A stretch of DNA of 64,000 bases from Sphingomonas sp. (GTDB lineage: Bacteria; Pseudomonadota; Alphaproteobacteria; Sphingomonadales; Sphingomonadaceae), in assembly GCA_002707985.1 (NCBI GenBank), contig PAOI01000039.1, forward strand, positions 33,451-97,450, given 5' to 3'. The stretch's first letter is position 1. Each line of letters starts with the position of its first letter. The notes beneath the pieces are model-generated. The model was given only the letters and a program-made list of their open reading frames with translations, made no database searches and was not told where the DNA came from. Positions 40,585 through 50,470 of this stretch are shown here, in pieces. Position numbers and translations under genes: made by a program.

Positions 40585-42279
40585 ATGCGCTTCGCTGTTG
40601 TTCCCCTGCTCCTCGCCACTGCCGCCTGCACTGCCACCGGCGGCACGTCCGTTCCGGAAACGGCTTCGGCACCTTCGCCCGCCCCTGCACCGGAACATGC
40701 CGCAACCTATGACCTTCAGGCGCAATGGGACAAGATCGCTCGGATCGACATGAACCCCGACACCGGCTTCCTCAGCGACGAGGAGCGTCAGGTCGTCAAT
40801 CTGCTGATCAAGGCGTCGGACCTGCTCGACCAGGTCTATCTGCGCCAGCGCAGTCCCGAACTGCCTGCGCTGCGCCAGACGATCGCGCGCAGCCGCCGTG
40901 CGGACGTGCCGCTGCTGCTCAAGATGTTCGACCGTAATTTCGGGCCGTGGGACGAGATTGCGGAACTCCACCCCTTCTGGGGCACTACCGAAATGCCGGA
41001 AGGCGCGGGCTTTTACCCGCATGACCTGACGCGCGAGGAACTCGACGCCTATATCGCCGCGCATCCCGATCAGAAGGAAGCGCTGCTCAGCCCCTATACG
41101 GTGGTGAAGCGCGACGGCGACCGGCTGGTCACCGTGCCCTATTCGGTCGAATATAAACAATGGCTCGAACCCGCCGCGCAATATATGGAACAGGCAGCGG
41201 CGATCACGACCAACCCCAGCCTCAAACGGTTTCTGACGCTGCGCGCGCAATCGTTCCGCACCGACGATTATTATGAAAGCGAACTGGCGTGGATGGACCT
41301 TTCGGGCACGCCGATCGAAGTCGCGATCGGGCCGTACGAAGTCTATACCGACCGGCTGATGGGGACGAAGACCGCGTTCGAAAGCTTCGTCACCCTGCGC
41401 GATCCCGAAGAGAGCGCCGCGCTCGACAAATATAAGGGTTACCTCCGCGCCATGGAGGCGAACCTGCCGATCGACGACAGCTACAAGAATTTCCAGCGCG
41501 GGTTCGCCAGCCCGATTTCGGTCGCCGAACAGGTGCATGGTGGCGGCGACAATGTGCCGGGGGTGCAGACCATCGCCTTCAACCTGCCCAATGACGAGCG
41601 CGTGCGCGAGGCGAAGGGCGCGAAGAAAGTGATTCTGTCGAACGTGCTCGGCGCCAAATATGAGCGCATTCTGGCACCGATGGCGCCGATCGTCCTCGCC
41701 CCCGATCAGGCCGGGCTGGTCGTGAAGAAATATATGCAGCTCGAGACGCTGTTCCACGAACTGTCGCACAGCCTGGGGCCGGGAACGATCACGATCAACG
41801 GGCGCACCACCACTGTGAATGCGGAACTGCGCGATCAATATTCGGCGCTGGAGGAAGCCAAGGCCGATGTGATGGGCGCATGGAACATCCTGTTCATGAT
41901 GGAAAAGGGCGAATTGCCCGCCGCCGAAAAGGAACAGCTGCTCGCCACCTATTTCACCGGCATTTTCCGCGCGATGCGCTTTGGCACAGAAGAGGCGCAT
42001 GGCCGGGGCGCAGCGGCGCAATATGGCTATCTGCTGCACCATGGCGCCTTCGCCTGGGATGATGCCAGCGGCCATTATGTCATCGACATGGGCCGGATGG
42101 AGAGCGGCATCCGCGCGCTGCTCCACGACATGCTGATGCTGCAGGCGCATGGCGATTATGCAGGAACCAAGGCATTTTTCGATCGCTGGGCTGTGCTCGA
42201 CGATCACGCGAAGAGCGCGATTGCGGCGATGGATGCCATCCCGGTCGATATCCAGCCCATCTATCCCGAGGCGATATGA
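40585..42279 (+). CDS. M49 (dipeptidyl-peptidase III-like) zinc peptidase, putative lipoprotein
   Basis: LETLFHELSHSLGPG (HExxH) followed by EEAKADVMG; N-terminal signal with Cys MRFAVVPLLLATAAC. Confidence 0.82.
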   Translation: MRFAVVPLLLATAACTATGGTSVPETASAPSPAPAPEHAATYDLQAQWDKIARIDMNPDTGFLSDEERQVVNLLIKASDLLDQVYLRQRSPELPALRQTIARSRRADVPLLLKMFDRNFGPWDEIAELHPFWGTTEMPEGAGFYPHDLTREELDAYIAAHPDQKEALLSPYTVVKRDGDRLVTVPYSVEYKQWLEPAAQYMEQAAAITTNPSLKRFLTLRAQSFRTDDYYESELAWMDLSGTPIEVAIGPYEVYTDRLMGTKTAFESFVTLRDPEESAALDKYKGYLRAMEANLPIDDSYKNFQRGFASPISVAEQVHGGGDNVPGVQTIAFNLPNDERVREAKGAKKVILSNVLGAKYERILAPMAPIVLAPDQAGLVVKKYMQLETLFHELSHSLGPGTITINGRTTTVNAELRDQYSALEEAKADVMGAWNILFMMEKGELPAAEKEQLLATYFTGIFRAMRFGTEEAHGRGAAAQYGYLLHHGAFAWDDASGHYVIDMGRMESGIRALLHDMLMLQAHGDYAGTKAFFDRWAVLDDHAKSAIAAMDAIPVDIQPIYPEAI

Positions 42280-43781
42280 GCCAAAGCGCGCGGCGGGCGT
42301 CGGCGATAGCGGCGCTCGCCCTGCTTTTCGCACTGCTGGCGATCGCGCGACCGATCGACCATGACGAGAGCCAATATGTCGCCGCCGCGATCTTGAGCGG
42401 CGGCGCCCTGCCCTATCGCGACTTCGCCTATCTGCAAACGCCGCTCCAGCCGCTGTTGTTCGCGCCGTTCGCAGCGCTGTTCGGCGGCTTTGCATGGCAG
42501 GGGCTGCGGCTCCTCAACGCGGCGCTGGGGCTGATCGCAGTGCTGTGTGTTCATCGCGCCGCGCGCGAGTCGGGAGCGTCCCAACGTGCCGCGACGATCG
42601 CCGCCGGACTGTTCGCGGCGACCGACATCCTGTTGTTCAGCATCGGCGTCGCGCGCAACGACGCGCTTCCCGGCGCGCTGGTCGCTGCGGCGCTGATCCC
42701 GATCGTTCGCGCCACGCAGGGGAAAGCGACGCCGATCAGCGCCTTCCTTGCCGGATTGCTGCTGGCGAGCGCGGCTGCGGCCAAGATATCCTGCGCGTTT
42801 CCGGCGGCAGCCTATGGCCTTTATGCCCTGTGGAACCGACGGCATCTGCCATTGTGGATCGCCGCCGGTGCGCTGGCACCCACCTTGCTGGTTGCGGGTC
42901 TGTGTCTCGCCGCGCCGGATGACTTTCTGTTCGGCGTGCTGCTTTTCCCCTCGGCGGCCCCCGCCGATTATTATGCGGCGGGCGACCGCGCGTGGAAGTT
43001 GTGGGCCGCGCTGAAACCAGTCGATGCGCTCAAATTCCTCGCGCTCGGCCCCGCGCTTCCGGTGCTCGCCTTTCTCGCCATCCATCGTCCGCGATCCGAA
43101 CCGGCGCTGCTGTGCCTCGCGCTCGCAGCGGCGGCGCTGATCGCCGCGCTGTTGCCGACGCCGATCTGGCGGCAATATCTGCTGCCCGCGCTGCCGCCGC
43201 TGTTCGTCGCGCTAGCAACCATGCTGCCCGAACGGCTGTCGGCGCCATGGAAAGCGGCCTTCCTCGTCTTTGCATTGGCGGGGCTGGCGCCCAGCCTGTC
43301 GGCGGTATTTGCCGGAAAGCCGGCAATGGCGACCGCCACCCGCGAAATGGCGGCGCTACGTGCGGCAATGGACTCAGCGGGCGTGACCGGGCCGGTAGCG
43401 ACCTTAGCACCGCAATTCCTGGCCGGAACAGGGCGCGTGGTGGACGAACGCTTCGTCACCGGCCCTTTTTATTTCCGCGCGCAATCGCTGCTGACGCCCG
43501 AAGAAGAGCAGGCGCGCAATCTGGTGTCGGCGCGCCGGATGGCCGACCGTTTCCGCGCCGATCCCCCGGCAGCGATCATTGTCGGCGGCGAAGGCGAATG
43601 GACGAGCGGCGACCCCGCGCTTGATGCGATGCTCGAAGCCTGGGCAGTGCATGCCGGATGGCGACGGGTGCCGGTGAACAGTGAGCGCTTCCGCCTCTAT
43701 GTCCCCGCCACCGAGAGCGATCAGGCGACGCGCAGCCGAACCGATCCGCCGCGGCGGCGTTCCTCCAGCTTTTCGGCATAA
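42276..43781 (+). CDS. Multi-TM glycosyltransferase family 39-like protein
   Basis: DHDESQYVAAAILSGGALPYRDFAYLQTPLQPLL GT39/ArnT-type N-terminus; multiple TMs; ATGA overlap with preceding gene. Confidence 0.82.
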   Translation: MSQSARRASAIAALALLFALLAIARPIDHDESQYVAAAILSGGALPYRDFAYLQTPLQPLLFAPFAALFGGFAWQGLRLLNAALGLIAVLCVHRAARESGASQRAATIAAGLFAATDILLFSIGVARNDALPGALVAAALIPIVRATQGKATPISAFLAGLLLASAAAAKISCAFPAAAYGLYALWNRRHLPLWIAAGALAPTLLVAGLCLAAPDDFLFGVLLFPSAAPADYYAAGDRAWKLWAALKPVDALKFLALGPALPVLAFLAIHRPRSEPALLCLALAAAALIAALLPTPIWRQYLLPALPPLFVALATMLPERLSAPWKAAFLVFALAGLAPSLSAVFAGKPAMATATREMAALRAAMDSAGVTGPVATLAPQFLAGTGRVVDERFVTGPFYFRAQSLLTPEEEQARNLVSARRMADRFRADPPAAIIVGGEGEWTSGDPALDAMLEAWAVHAGWRRVPVNSERFRLYVPATESDQATRSRTDPPRRRSSSFSA

Positions 43782-44917
43782 TAGTCCATCAGCGCGATGG
43801 CGTGATCGCGGTCAGAACGTACCCGTTGCGACGCGGCGCGCGATGCTGCGCGCAGGATCGCCGGTTCGCGCGCGAACATGCGACGGATCGCTTCCGCTGC
43901 AGCCTGGGCGTTGCCGGCGGTATAGGTTTCGGCGAACTGCACTTCGGCGATGTCCGAACATCCGCCGCGATCGGGCACGATCAGCGGCAGGCCCGACGCC
44001 AGCGCCTCGGTTCCGACCAGTCCGAACGGCTCGCTGTCCGCACCGTGGATCAGCGCGTCGCAGCTGGCCATGATCTGCGACAGACGGAACCGGTCATAGA
44101 TCGGGCGGAACATGCGGATATGCGGGCTGCCCGCGATTCGCTTTTCCAGCCGCTGGCGATCGACGCCGTCGCCCAGCATGATCATGCCCACCGGCAAGTC
44201 ACTTCCCGCTGCCTCGACCGCGTCGATCACCACCGACCAGCGTTTTTCGCGATGGTGCCGGCCCATGCCGAGCAGCAAATGCCCCTCAGGCGGCAGGCCG
44301 ATCTGTTCGAGGATCGCCGCGCGCAGCTTTTCGTCGCGCAGATCGGGCGAGAAATAGCCCTTGTCGATGCCCAGCGGCATCGACGCATCGACATGCATGC
44401 CGCGCCGCCGGAACCGCCGCGCCAGAGTCGCGCCATTGGTGACGAACGCGTCATATTTCTCGAGAAAGCGATTCATATACTGGGTGTACCAGTCGAACAT
44501 CGCCTCGACCTGATCGCGATTGGCGATGCCGTCGAGCCAGCGCTGCGGATAGGCGCCGATATTGTCGTTATGCGCAAAGAAGATCTTGAGCGCATCCCCC
44601 TGCCAGCCGCCGACGATCCACGCCGGACGCCAGGGCGAGCTCGCCTCCACGACATCGGGCTGGATTTCGTCGAGCAGCTTGCGGATCGGCGCGCCGTCGA
44701 TGAAAATGCCGTAATTGCGATCGAAGATCAGCCGGGGCGCCTTGACCCAATGAATGCGTCCGCCGCCCGGCCGATCCTCGATGCTGTTTTCGCGGCCCGG
44801 GGCGATCACGATCAGCTCGTGCCCCAGTTCCGCCAATATTCCCATCTTGCGGTCGAGATAGGTGCGCACGCCGCCGCCGGTAGGCGAATAATATTCGTTG
44901 ACGTCGACGATGCGCAT
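43721..44917 (-). CDS. Glycosyltransferase family 4 protein
   Basis: DVNEYYSPTGGGVRTYLDRKMGILAELGHELIVIAPG; EPFGLVGTEALASGLPLIVPDRGG. Confidence 0.93.
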   Translation of the reverse strand: MRIVDVNEYYSPTGGGVRTYLDRKMGILAELGHELIVIAPGRENSIEDRPGGGRIHWVKAPRLIFDRNYGIFIDGAPIRKLLDEIQPDVVEASSPWRPAWIVGGWQGDALKIFFAHNDNIGAYPQRWLDGIANRDQVEAMFDWYTQYMNRFLEKYDAFVTNGATLARRFRRRGMHVDASMPLGIDKGYFSPDLRDEKLRAAILEQIGLPPEGHLLLGMGRHHREKRWSVVIDAVEAAGSDLPVGMIMLGDGVDRQRLEKRIAGSPHIRMFRPIYDRFRLSQIMASCDALIHGADSEPFGLVGTEALASGLPLIVPDRGGCSDIAEVQFAETYTAGNAQAAAEAIRRMFAREPAILRAASRAASQRVRSDRDHAIALMDYYAEKLEERRRGGSVRLRVA

Positions 44918-44931
44918 ATGTCCCGCTCCGC

Positions 44932-45468
44932 TCAGTCGATCGGGCGGAAACCGGCGACCCCGCGCAGATATTGCGCACGGATCGTCACGTTGGTGACACC
45001 CGATCCGACCGTCACCAGCGCCTGTTCCAGACGCGGGCGGCTGCGGCCCAGATTGCCGGGACGGGCAAAACCGGCGCCGTCACGCCAGAAATTGAACTTG
45101 TTCTTGCCGTCGCGGTCATGCGTGAAGAACAGGGCATAGGTGCCGGGACGCGGCGCCTTGATGCACATCACGACATTGCCCGAACCGGGCGTCTGGGCCC
45201 AGATGCGGCGGAAGAACTTGCCTTCGGAGACCAGGTCGCGGTCGTCCTTCAGGAAATCGTCCTCATTGCCCGGATACAGCTCGAGCTTGAGCCGTCCCGT
45301 GCGGTCGCGCAGGCCCGTGATCGTGGCGCGAATCGCCGGGCCCTGGCCATTGGCACAGGCCGATGCATCGTCGCCCAGGATGCCACTGCCCTGCGCGGCG
45401 GCAGGCAGAGGCGCAGCCATGGTCAGCGCGCCAAACACCGCCACGGTCAGCAAGTTGGTGGTCTTCAT
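44932..45468 (-). CDS. DUF2141 domain secreted protein
   Basis: Signal peptide; ITGLRDRTGRLKLELYPGNEDDFL ... GTYALFFTHDRDGKNKFNFW. Confidence 0.87.
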   Translation of the reverse strand: MKTTNLLTVAVFGALTMAAPLPAAAQGSGILGDDASACANGQGPAIRATITGLRDRTGRLKLELYPGNEDDFLKDDRDLVSEGKFFRRIWAQTPGSGNVVMCIKAPRPGTYALFFTHDRDGKNKFNFWRDGAGFARPGNLGRSRPRLEQALVTVGSGVTNVTIRAQYLRGVAGFRPID

Positions 45469-46457
45469 GTTTCCTTCCTCAAAACCGAATAGAGGCTGAA
45501 GCAGCCGATAAGCAGAGCATGCAACAACAGAGATAGCGCTGCGGTGAACGCGAGCAGCTCCGATATCGCATCTCCCCTACCAATCATCATGATCGCAAAT
45601 GCGGCGAAAACCGTTTCCTTCTGAGGCAGGAAGGGCAGACGAGACACCAGCAGCCGCCCTGCGACAAGAATCAGCCACATTCCCACCGACACCGCCGGAA
45701 GCGCGAAATACCACGCAAAGGCGAGCATCACCGAACCCGATATGATGCGCGAACATTGCATCCCGAAGACCCACCAGAGCGTTCGCACCGGCAACGAAAA
45801 GACGCGTCTGGAGAAAATGAGGAACGGCAGCGTCATGATGACGATCGCCCCCACCGCGAGCAGCACCGTATGCTGATCCTCGGGTTTGAGCAGCTTGATG
45901 CCGAGCGGCAGCACGATGACCAGCATCGTCAGCGTGACGGCATGGCCGGCCATCGCCGACATGATGGTGACGTCCTTCACTGCGCCAAAGGGCGCCGCGA
46001 CCATCTTCGTCCGCTGCCGTGCCCAGGCATAGAAATAGGCTTCGCCCGAATAGCCGATCAGCGTTTCGTTGGAGATGCGCTTCTTGTGCAGCGCGACCAT
46101 TCCCGACAGCGGAATTTTCCATAATTTGCGGAAGATGAACCAGTCGAAAGTCGGCGGGATCAGATAGGCCGTCAGGAAAAAGAACCAGAAGCCGACGCTG
46201 CGCGGAATCACGCGCGACAGCCCGGCCAGACCGCTGTCCAGCAGCTCGCGACCCACCGCCACGATCATCAGGACAGAGAGGATCGCGCCCAGAATCGTCG
46301 GCCAGCGCCGCCGGATCCGCTGGATCGGCTCAAGCCCCGTTACATCGGCTGGTTCGGATTGGGTATCGACCGTGCCCCCGGCAGCGGGAGCATCCAGTCC
46401 GGATCGGGTTGCCAAATCGCTCTCGCTGTCGTTCACAAGGCTGTTCGTAATACTCAA
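45465..46457 (-). CDS. UPF0104/lysylphosphatidylglycerol synthase TM-like integral membrane protein
   Basis: Multiple TMs; TTG start proposed (LSITNSLVNDSESDL), GTG at 46436 is an alternative; ATGA overlap with the DUF2141 gene. Confidence 0.7.
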   Translation of the reverse strand: MSITNSLVNDSESDLATRSGLDAPAAGGTVDTQSEPADVTGLEPIQRIRRRWPTILGAILSVLMIVAVGRELLDSGLAGLSRVIPRSVGFWFFFLTAYLIPPTFDWFIFRKLWKIPLSGMVALHKKRISNETLIGYSGEAYFYAWARQRTKMVAAPFGAVKDVTIMSAMAGHAVTLTMLVIVLPLGIKLLKPEDQHTVLLAVGAIVIMTLPFLIFSRRVFSLPVRTLWWVFGMQCSRIISGSVMLAFAWYFALPAVSVGMWLILVAGRLLVSRLPFLPQKETVFAAFAIMMIGRGDAISELLAFTAALSLLLHALLIGCFSLYSVLRKET

Positions 46458-46568
46458 AATGAGCGGCTTACGCTTTCCCGGCGACGACGCTCCACTACAC
46501 TCGGCTTCCCGAGAGATCGGGCCTATTGGCGTGATGATTTGGCGATTATAAGGCCGATCCGCAAGTCC

Positions 46569-47660
46569 ATGCTCGAATCCACCACTCCCACAGCGGCGCA
46601 TGTCATGACGCTCGCCCAAAGCTTTCGCGGCGGCGGAGTCGAACGCGCGATGCTGCGCATGGCAAACGGATGGGTTGCGGCGGGGCGACGCGTCACGCTG
46701 ATCCTGGGCAGCGGAGAAGGGCCGCTGGCGCAGGAAATGCCGGACGGACTATCCGTGATCGAACTGGGCGACACCGCGTATCGCGCGTTGATGGCGATGC
46801 CCGCACTGGCGCGCGAACATCGCCCCGATCTGATCTTCATCCCCGGCAATCACTATACCGGCGTGGCGGCGTGGACGCGCTTGCGGATGGGCAAAGGCGC
46901 GCCGCCGATCGTCGCCAAGGTTTCGAACAGCCTCGTCCGGTCGGATATGCATGGCATCGGCGCCTGGGCCTATCGGCGCTGGCTGCGCAGTCATCCGCGC
47001 TTTTGCGACCATATTGTCGCGATGACCCGGGCAACCGCTGCCGAAGCGGTTCGCGAGATGCGGATCGCCCCGGAACGTGTTTCCGTCATTCCCAATCCTC
47101 CGGCGCTGCCGCGCACCGATGCCGCGCCGGTGCCGCTTCCCACCGGGCGCTACCTGCTCGGCGTCGGGCGGCTCGAGCCGCAGAAGCGCTGGGAGCGGCT
47201 GATCGAAGCCTTTGCGCGGCTGGATATCCCCGACTTGTCGCTGCTGCTGCTCGGCGAAGGCAGCGCGCGCGATGCGCTCGAAGCACAGGTGGCACAGCTC
47301 GGCATCGGCGATCGGGTGATGCTGCCCGGCTATGCCGCCGATCCCATGCCCGCGATGCGCGGCGCGGCGCTGGTGGCGCTGACGTCCGATTTCGAAGGCG
47401 TTCCCGGCGCCGTGAACGAAGCGCTGGCGCTTGGCACGCCGGTCGTCGCGACCGAATCGAGCGTTTCGATTCGCGAACTGATCGCGGCCGAGAACGGATC
47501 GATCGTCGCGCCGGGCGACGGCGATGCGCTGGTCGGTGCATTGGCGCACTGGCTGTCGCCTGGCACGCAGCGCCCGACGCCGCGCGTTGCTTCCGGCATC
47601 GATTCGAACGCCGCCTATCTGGCGCTGTTCGACAGGCTGGTGGCTCAGCGCGGGCGGTAG
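46569..47660 (+). CDS. Glycosyltransferase family 4-like protein
   Basis: TLAQSFRGGGVERAMLRMANGWVAAGRRVTLIL; RYLLGVGRLEPQKRWERLIEAFA; SDFEGVPGAVNEALALGTPVVAT. Confidence 0.93.
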   Translation: MLESTTPTAAHVMTLAQSFRGGGVERAMLRMANGWVAAGRRVTLILGSGEGPLAQEMPDGLSVIELGDTAYRALMAMPALAREHRPDLIFIPGNHYTGVAAWTRLRMGKGAPPIVAKVSNSLVRSDMHGIGAWAYRRWLRSHPRFCDHIVAMTRATAAEAVREMRIAPERVSVIPNPPALPRTDAAPVPLPTGRYLLGVGRLEPQKRWERLIEAFARLDIPDLSLLLLGEGSARDALEAQVAQLGIGDRVMLPGYAADPMPAMRGAALVALTSDFEGVPGAVNEALALGTPVVATESSVSIRELIAAENGSIVAPGDGDALVGALAHWLSPGTQRPTPRVASGIDSNAAYLALFDRLVAQRGR

Positions 47661-49711
47661 CGCAGACCGATCCATAGCGTGCGCGGGGTGGCGCGTTCGA
47701 TCACGTCCGATATCCCTGCCTCGACTCGCGCATCGAACAGATTCTCGCCGCGCAGATCGAGCGAAAATCCTGCTGCGATCGGCACGCGCAGCACGGCATC
47801 GACCGTCACGGCGCCGTTCAGCCGCTCGCTGTTCTGATCATCCTCGAATCGCGGCCCGGCATAGCGCAATGTCACGGCGCCACCCGCTTCGCCCGGCCAC
47901 CAGCCCAGCGTCGCCGAAGCGCTATGCTCTGCGGTCTGGGCAGGGCGCTTGCCGTCAAGCGCCGACGCGACGCCTGAGGCACGTACCCGCGCATCGGTCC
48001 ATGCCCAGCTCGCCGACACTGCCCAGGCCCCCTGCCGCCAGCGCGCATCGACTTCGGCACCATGCGATTCGACGGCATCCAGGTTGCGCCGCTGACGATA
48101 GACCCCTGCTGCCGAAACGAAACCGACGCCGGGGAAGGTCCCCGGCCCGTTCGCCAGCGTGACATTGGCAATCGCATCGTCCAGCCGGTTCCAGAAGCCC
48201 GTCACCGAGAGGGTCAGTGCGGGTGACGGTCGCCAGTCGATCCCGGCCTCACCGCCCCACAATCGTTCTGGCGTCAGTTCCGCATTGGCCGCCGTTGCAT
48301 CGGCACCGACGCGATAGGGACGATAGAGTTCGTTGAGCGTCGGCAACCGCCAGCCGCGATAGCCGGCGCTGCGCAGCGTAAGCGCAGATACGAGTTCCAG
48401 CGCCGCACCGACCCGCCCGGTCGCTTCCCATCCCGATCGCGGCGAAAAACGCGCGTCGGTGAGCGCCGCGCCACCCGCGACCGGCTGTTCGATCAGCCGC
48501 CCCTCGCCGATCCGCCAATGGTCGATCCGCCCGCTGGCATTCAGGGTCAGCGGGCCGTCGCGATAGCTGAGATCGGCAAAACCGCCCGCCGTCAGGCTGC
48601 GTCCGCCCGCTTCGCGTCGCCGCGTCGGATCGCCCGCAACGAAGATATAGCGCTCGCGGGTTTCGCCCTCGACATGGCGCATATCCGCGCCGAGGCGAAG
48701 CGTCAGGGCGTCGCCGGTCGGCGGCTGCACTTCAAGCCGCGCGCCGATCCCGGTCGCGGGGACATTATACTGGTCGAGCGCGGGCGTTGCCGTATCGCGC
48801 GCATCGCTGACGCTGGCAAAGCCGCTCGCCATGCTGCGCGTCTGAAGATAGCCGAGCGCCGACCATTGCCACGCGCCGCGCCCGACCAGCCGGATACTGG
48901 CATCCACGCCTTCGCTCTGCACATCGGTGAAATCGACGCCGCGATTGCGCCGGTCGGCAAAGCCGGAAAGATTGGCCTGCAATTCGGTGACGCCAGTCAG
49001 CGGCGTCACCGCGCGCAGGGCGAGGCTCGCCTGCTCATAGGGCGCGGGATGATCCACCGGGCCGCGATCCTGTGCCACCACCGGCGCGAAACCGTCGCTG
49101 CGCCCATATTGCCCCGCCAATGTGACGAAACCGCCGCGGCGCGGCGTGATCGCGGCAGTGGCGACGGCGTCGATACTATCGCGACTGCCATAGCGCAGGC
49201 TCGCGCCGAACGGACCGAGCAAGTCCGGCCCGGCGCTGGCCATCGATATCGTCCCCGCCAGTGCGCCCGGACCAGCAACGCCACTGCCGCCGCCGCGCGT
49301 CACGCGCACGCTCGCCAGCCGGTCGGGGAGATAGGCCGGAAACGCGACCCATCCGCCGAACGGGTCCGCCTGCGGCACGCCGTCGAGCGTCAGCAGCGTG
49401 CGGCTCGATGCATTGCCGCCCAGCCCGCGCAGCGTCACGCCCTGACTGGTCGGATGCGCCGACCGCGAATCGGATCGGCGGAACGCAGCGATCCCCGCGA
49501 CATCGCCGAGCAGATCTTCCAACCGCCCACTCGCGCTGCTGGTCAGCCGCTCGCGATCGATTTCGACGGTGGCGTAGATGTCGTCGCCCGGCGACGGGTC
49601 CAGCCCCTCGCCGCTCACGACGATCTCAGGCGACGCTTGCTGGGCAAGCGCGGGCATCGCCGCCAGCAGCGCACTCGCGGCGGCGGCACTCTTCAACAGC
49701 GGCCGCGTCAT
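47645..49711 (-). CDS. TonB-dependent receptor
   Basis: Signal peptide; plug domain (GLGGNASSRTLLTLDGVPQADPFGGW, VTRGGGSGVAGPGALAGTI); C-terminal FDARVEAGISDVIERATPRTLWIGLRYRPR. Confidence 0.94.
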   Translation of the reverse strand: MTRPLLKSAAAASALLAAMPALAQQASPEIVVSGEGLDPSPGDDIYATVEIDRERLTSSASGRLEDLLGDVAGIAAFRRSDSRSAHPTSQGVTLRGLGGNASSRTLLTLDGVPQADPFGGWVAFPAYLPDRLASVRVTRGGGSGVAGPGALAGTISMASAGPDLLGPFGASLRYGSRDSIDAVATAAITPRRGGFVTLAGQYGRSDGFAPVVAQDRGPVDHPAPYEQASLALRAVTPLTGVTELQANLSGFADRRNRGVDFTDVQSEGVDASIRLVGRGAWQWSALGYLQTRSMASGFASVSDARDTATPALDQYNVPATGIGARLEVQPPTGDALTLRLGADMRHVEGETRERYIFVAGDPTRRREAGGRSLTAGGFADLSYRDGPLTLNASGRIDHWRIGEGRLIEQPVAGGAALTDARFSPRSGWEATGRVGAALELVSALTLRSAGYRGWRLPTLNELYRPYRVGADATAANAELTPERLWGGEAGIDWRPSPALTLSVTGFWNRLDDAIANVTLANGPGTFPGVGFVSAAGVYRQRRNLDAVESHGAEVDARWRQGAWAVSASWAWTDARVRASGVASALDGKRPAQTAEHSASATLGWWPGEAGGAVTLRYAGPRFEDDQNSERLNGAVTVDAVLRVPIAAGFSLDLRGENLFDARVEAGISDVIERATPRTLWIGLRYRPR

Positions 49712-50337
49712 TCCGGCGGCTTCACCTTGTCGGGATGCGCGTTCGCGAATGCCGGCAGCGCCTGTGCCTGCGCATCGATCGCCACCAGCCGGGGATAGGC
49801 ATCGAGCGCGCATTCGAACCGGCGCGCATTATAAAGCTGCGGGATCAGGAACAGATCGGCGATGCCGGGCGCTTCGCCGCCCAGGAACCTGCCATCGCCC
49901 GCCATCGCCTCCAGTGCCGCCAGCCCTTCGGCGGTCCAGTGGCGATACCAGTCGTTACGGGCGTCGCCATCGGCGCCGAGCGTATCGCGCAGCCGGTTGA
50001 GCACGCGCAGATTGTTGAGCGGGTGCACGTCCATTCCCACCACCATCGCCTGCGCCAGTGCCTGGGCGCGCGCCAGCGGATCGGCGGGGATCAGGCGTGG
50101 CTCGGGAAAGCGCGTATCGAGCCAGTCGATGATCGCCAGCGACTGAGTGAGCACCGCGCCCTCGCCGGTATCGAGCGCAGGCACCAGCCCCTGCGGGTTG
50201 CGCGCCAGATAGTCGGCAGACCGCTGCTCGCCATTGATCAGCGATACCGGCGCGCTGTCATATGCCACGCCCTTCAGATTGAGCGCGATCCGCACGCGAT
50301 AGCATGCGGACGAACGGAAATAATCGTAGAGCAGCAT
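49708..50337 (-). CDS. maiA: Maleylacetoacetate isomerase-like GST (zeta class)
   Basis: LYDYFRSSACYRVRIALNLKGV; NPQGLVPALD; MVVGMDVHPLNNLRVLNRL. Confidence 0.92.
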   Translation of the reverse strand: MLLYDYFRSSACYRVRIALNLKGVAYDSAPVSLINGEQRSADYLARNPQGLVPALDTGEGAVLTQSLAIIDWLDTRFPEPRLIPADPLARAQALAQAMVVGMDVHPLNNLRVLNRLRDTLGADGDARNDWYRHWTAEGLAALEAMAGDGRFLGGEAPGIADLFLIPQLYNARRFECALDAYPRLVAIDAQAQALPAFANAHPDKVKPPE

Positions 50338-50470
50338 CTCTCTCTGGCTTCCTTTCCTCGCGGCGGGGAATTGCGGCGGCCTTGCCCGACCGTTCCGCGA
50401 TTTTCAGGACTGGATTCGTTATAGGCAAATTCAATCCGATATGGCTATACATGTCCGCCACGCAGGGACA

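Noticed and set aside
40465-42495. 676-aa minus-strand ORF
   Set aside because: Antisense to the M49 peptidase
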